A stretch of 6,355 nt of DNA from an uncultured bacterium (lineage in GTDB: Bacteria; Cyanobacteriota; Vampirovibrionia; Gastranaerophilales; Gastranaerophilaceae): the NCBI GenBank assembly GCA_948888345.1, contig CAQTPN010000091.1, positions 1 through 6,355 of the forward strand, written 5' to 3'. The notes under the pieces were generated by a model. The model worked only from the letters and a program-made list of their open reading frames with translations. It did no database searches and was not told the origin of the DNA. The translations under genes and the position numbers were made by a program. This document shows positions 5,739-6,355 of this stretch, piece by piece. The stretch's first letter is position 1, and every line of letters begins with the position of its first letter.

Positions 5739-6355
5739 TTAAAATTGAATTTGTGCCATTTCTTCAACTGAAGCAAATACACTGCTTGCACCGCAGTCCA
5801 CAAATTGAACCTGTCCGGTTACACCGCTTGAAAGGTCAGAAGCTAAATATAGACCCGCTCTGCCGACATCTTCCAAAGATGGTGTTCTTTTTAGAGGTGC
5901 TTTTAAAATATTTGCTTTAAGCATTCTGTCAAATCCTGAAATACCTTTAGCAGCAAGGGTTTTAACAGGCCCTGCAGATAAACAGTTGCATCTTATATTG
6001 TATTTTCCAAGGTCATAAGAAATAAATCTCATAGAAGATTCAAGAGCAGCTTTTGCAACGCCCATAATATTATAGTTTGCAACAACTTTTGTTGCGCCAA
6101 GATATGTTAAAGCTAAAATTGAACCGCCGCCTGATTTTTCCATCTGAGGTTTTGCATATTTTGAAATGGTAAGAAGAGAATAAGCACTGACATGCATTGC
6201 TAAATCCCAGCCTTCTTTTGATGTTGTATAAAATTCACCCATAAGGTCATCTTTGTTTGCAAAAGCAACCGCATGCACAACAAAATCTAATGAATCATGG
6301 TGTTTTGCATATTCTTCAAATGTCTTTTTAACATCTTCATCTTTTGTAACGTCGC
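5739..6355 (-). CDS. fabI: Enoyl-ACP reductase (NADH), partial: N-terminus beyond the window
   Basis: Reduces trans-2-enoyl-ACP in the last step of each fatty-acid elongation cycle. The frame stays open to the right edge, so 204 residues are visible and roughly 50-55, including the glycine-rich NADH-binding start of the Rossmann fold, lie outside. Visible landmarks are DVTKDEDV at the edge, the VVHAVAFANKDDL segment (25-37 of the visible part), TYLGA with Tyr84, NYNIMGVAK with Tyr94 and Lys101 (the Tyr-x9-Tyr-x6-Lys pattern that marks FabI among short-chain dehydrogenases), SAGPVKTLAAKGI (126-138), and DLSSGVTG. Ala occupies the place of the E. coli Gly93 triclosan-site residue, as in Gram-positive FabI sequences. 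The C-terminal VDCG, where VDGG or VDAG is commoner, and the tail ending in QIQF are slightly unusual. The GTG at 6276-6278 is an internal Val, not the start. Confidence 0.97.
   Translation of the reverse strand, partial: DVTKDEDVKKTFEEYAKHHDSLDFVVHAVAFANKDDLMGEFYTTSKEGWDLAMHVSAYSLLTISKYAKPQMEKSGGGSILALTYLGATKVVANYNIMGVAKAALESSMRFISYDLGKYNIRCNCLSAGPVKTLAAKGISGFDRMLKANILKAPLKRTPSLEDVGRAGLYLASDLSSGVTGQVQFVDCGASSVFASVEEMAQIQF

Noticed and set aside
6276..6278. GTG as the fabI start codon
   Set aside because: The frame continues open for 25 more codons to the window edge, and those residues (DVTKDEDV...LDFVV) match the FabI fold; the start lies outside.

Overview
The window is AT-rich bacterial DNA of ordinary chromosomal character: four conserved housekeeping or biosynthetic genes, one protein I do not recognise, and a 413-base intergenic region that is far from empty. 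Low GC, strong AAGGAG-type ribosome binding sites, and an uncharacterised protein whose N-terminus carries a short 'IAFSG' motif after a polar Asn/Lys-rich stretch make me think of the gut Melainabacteria/Gastranaerophilales (non-photosynthetic Cyanobacteria relatives). That assignment is an impression from recalled protein style, not a demonstrated placement; a low-GC Firmicute-like lineage is not excluded.

Layout. Positions 19-2343 hold a minus-strand pair, glmU then prs, separated by 12 bases, with the prs ribosome binding site overlapping the glmU stop codon. GlmU makes UDP-N-acetylglucosamine for the cell wall. Prs makes PRPP for nucleotides, histidine and tryptophan. Positions 2757-4415 hold ilvD (branched-chain amino acid synthesis) on the plus strand. 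A 379-residue protein of unknown function follows at 4531-5670 from a TTG start. It converges on fabI (fatty-acid elongation), which enters from the right edge on the minus strand and lacks its N-terminal third or less. A bidirectional intrinsic terminator at 5691-5719 separates these two.

The divergent glmU/ilvD intergenic region (2344-2756) is the interesting part. It has back-to-back candidate promoters, a leader with several possible RNA stems, and a Shine-Dalgarno sequence matching the 16S 3' end over 12 bases. That sequence drives a 24-codon gene (2599-2673) for a hydrophobic peptide, 14 of whose 24 residues are Leu/Ile/Val. A well-formed promoter on the opposite strand (2719-2746) points back into this small gene, and a hairpin inside the gene could end that antisense RNA. 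The 5' leader can also pair over 10 bases with the region just after the peptide's stop.

Two readings compete. One is a small type I toxin-antitoxin locus (membrane peptide plus antisense RNA). The other is a branched-chain-amino-acid leader peptide controlling ilvD. The antisense promoter, the long-range pairing and the missing U-tract terminator favour the first; the residue composition and position directly upstream of ilvD favour the second. Neither is proven here.
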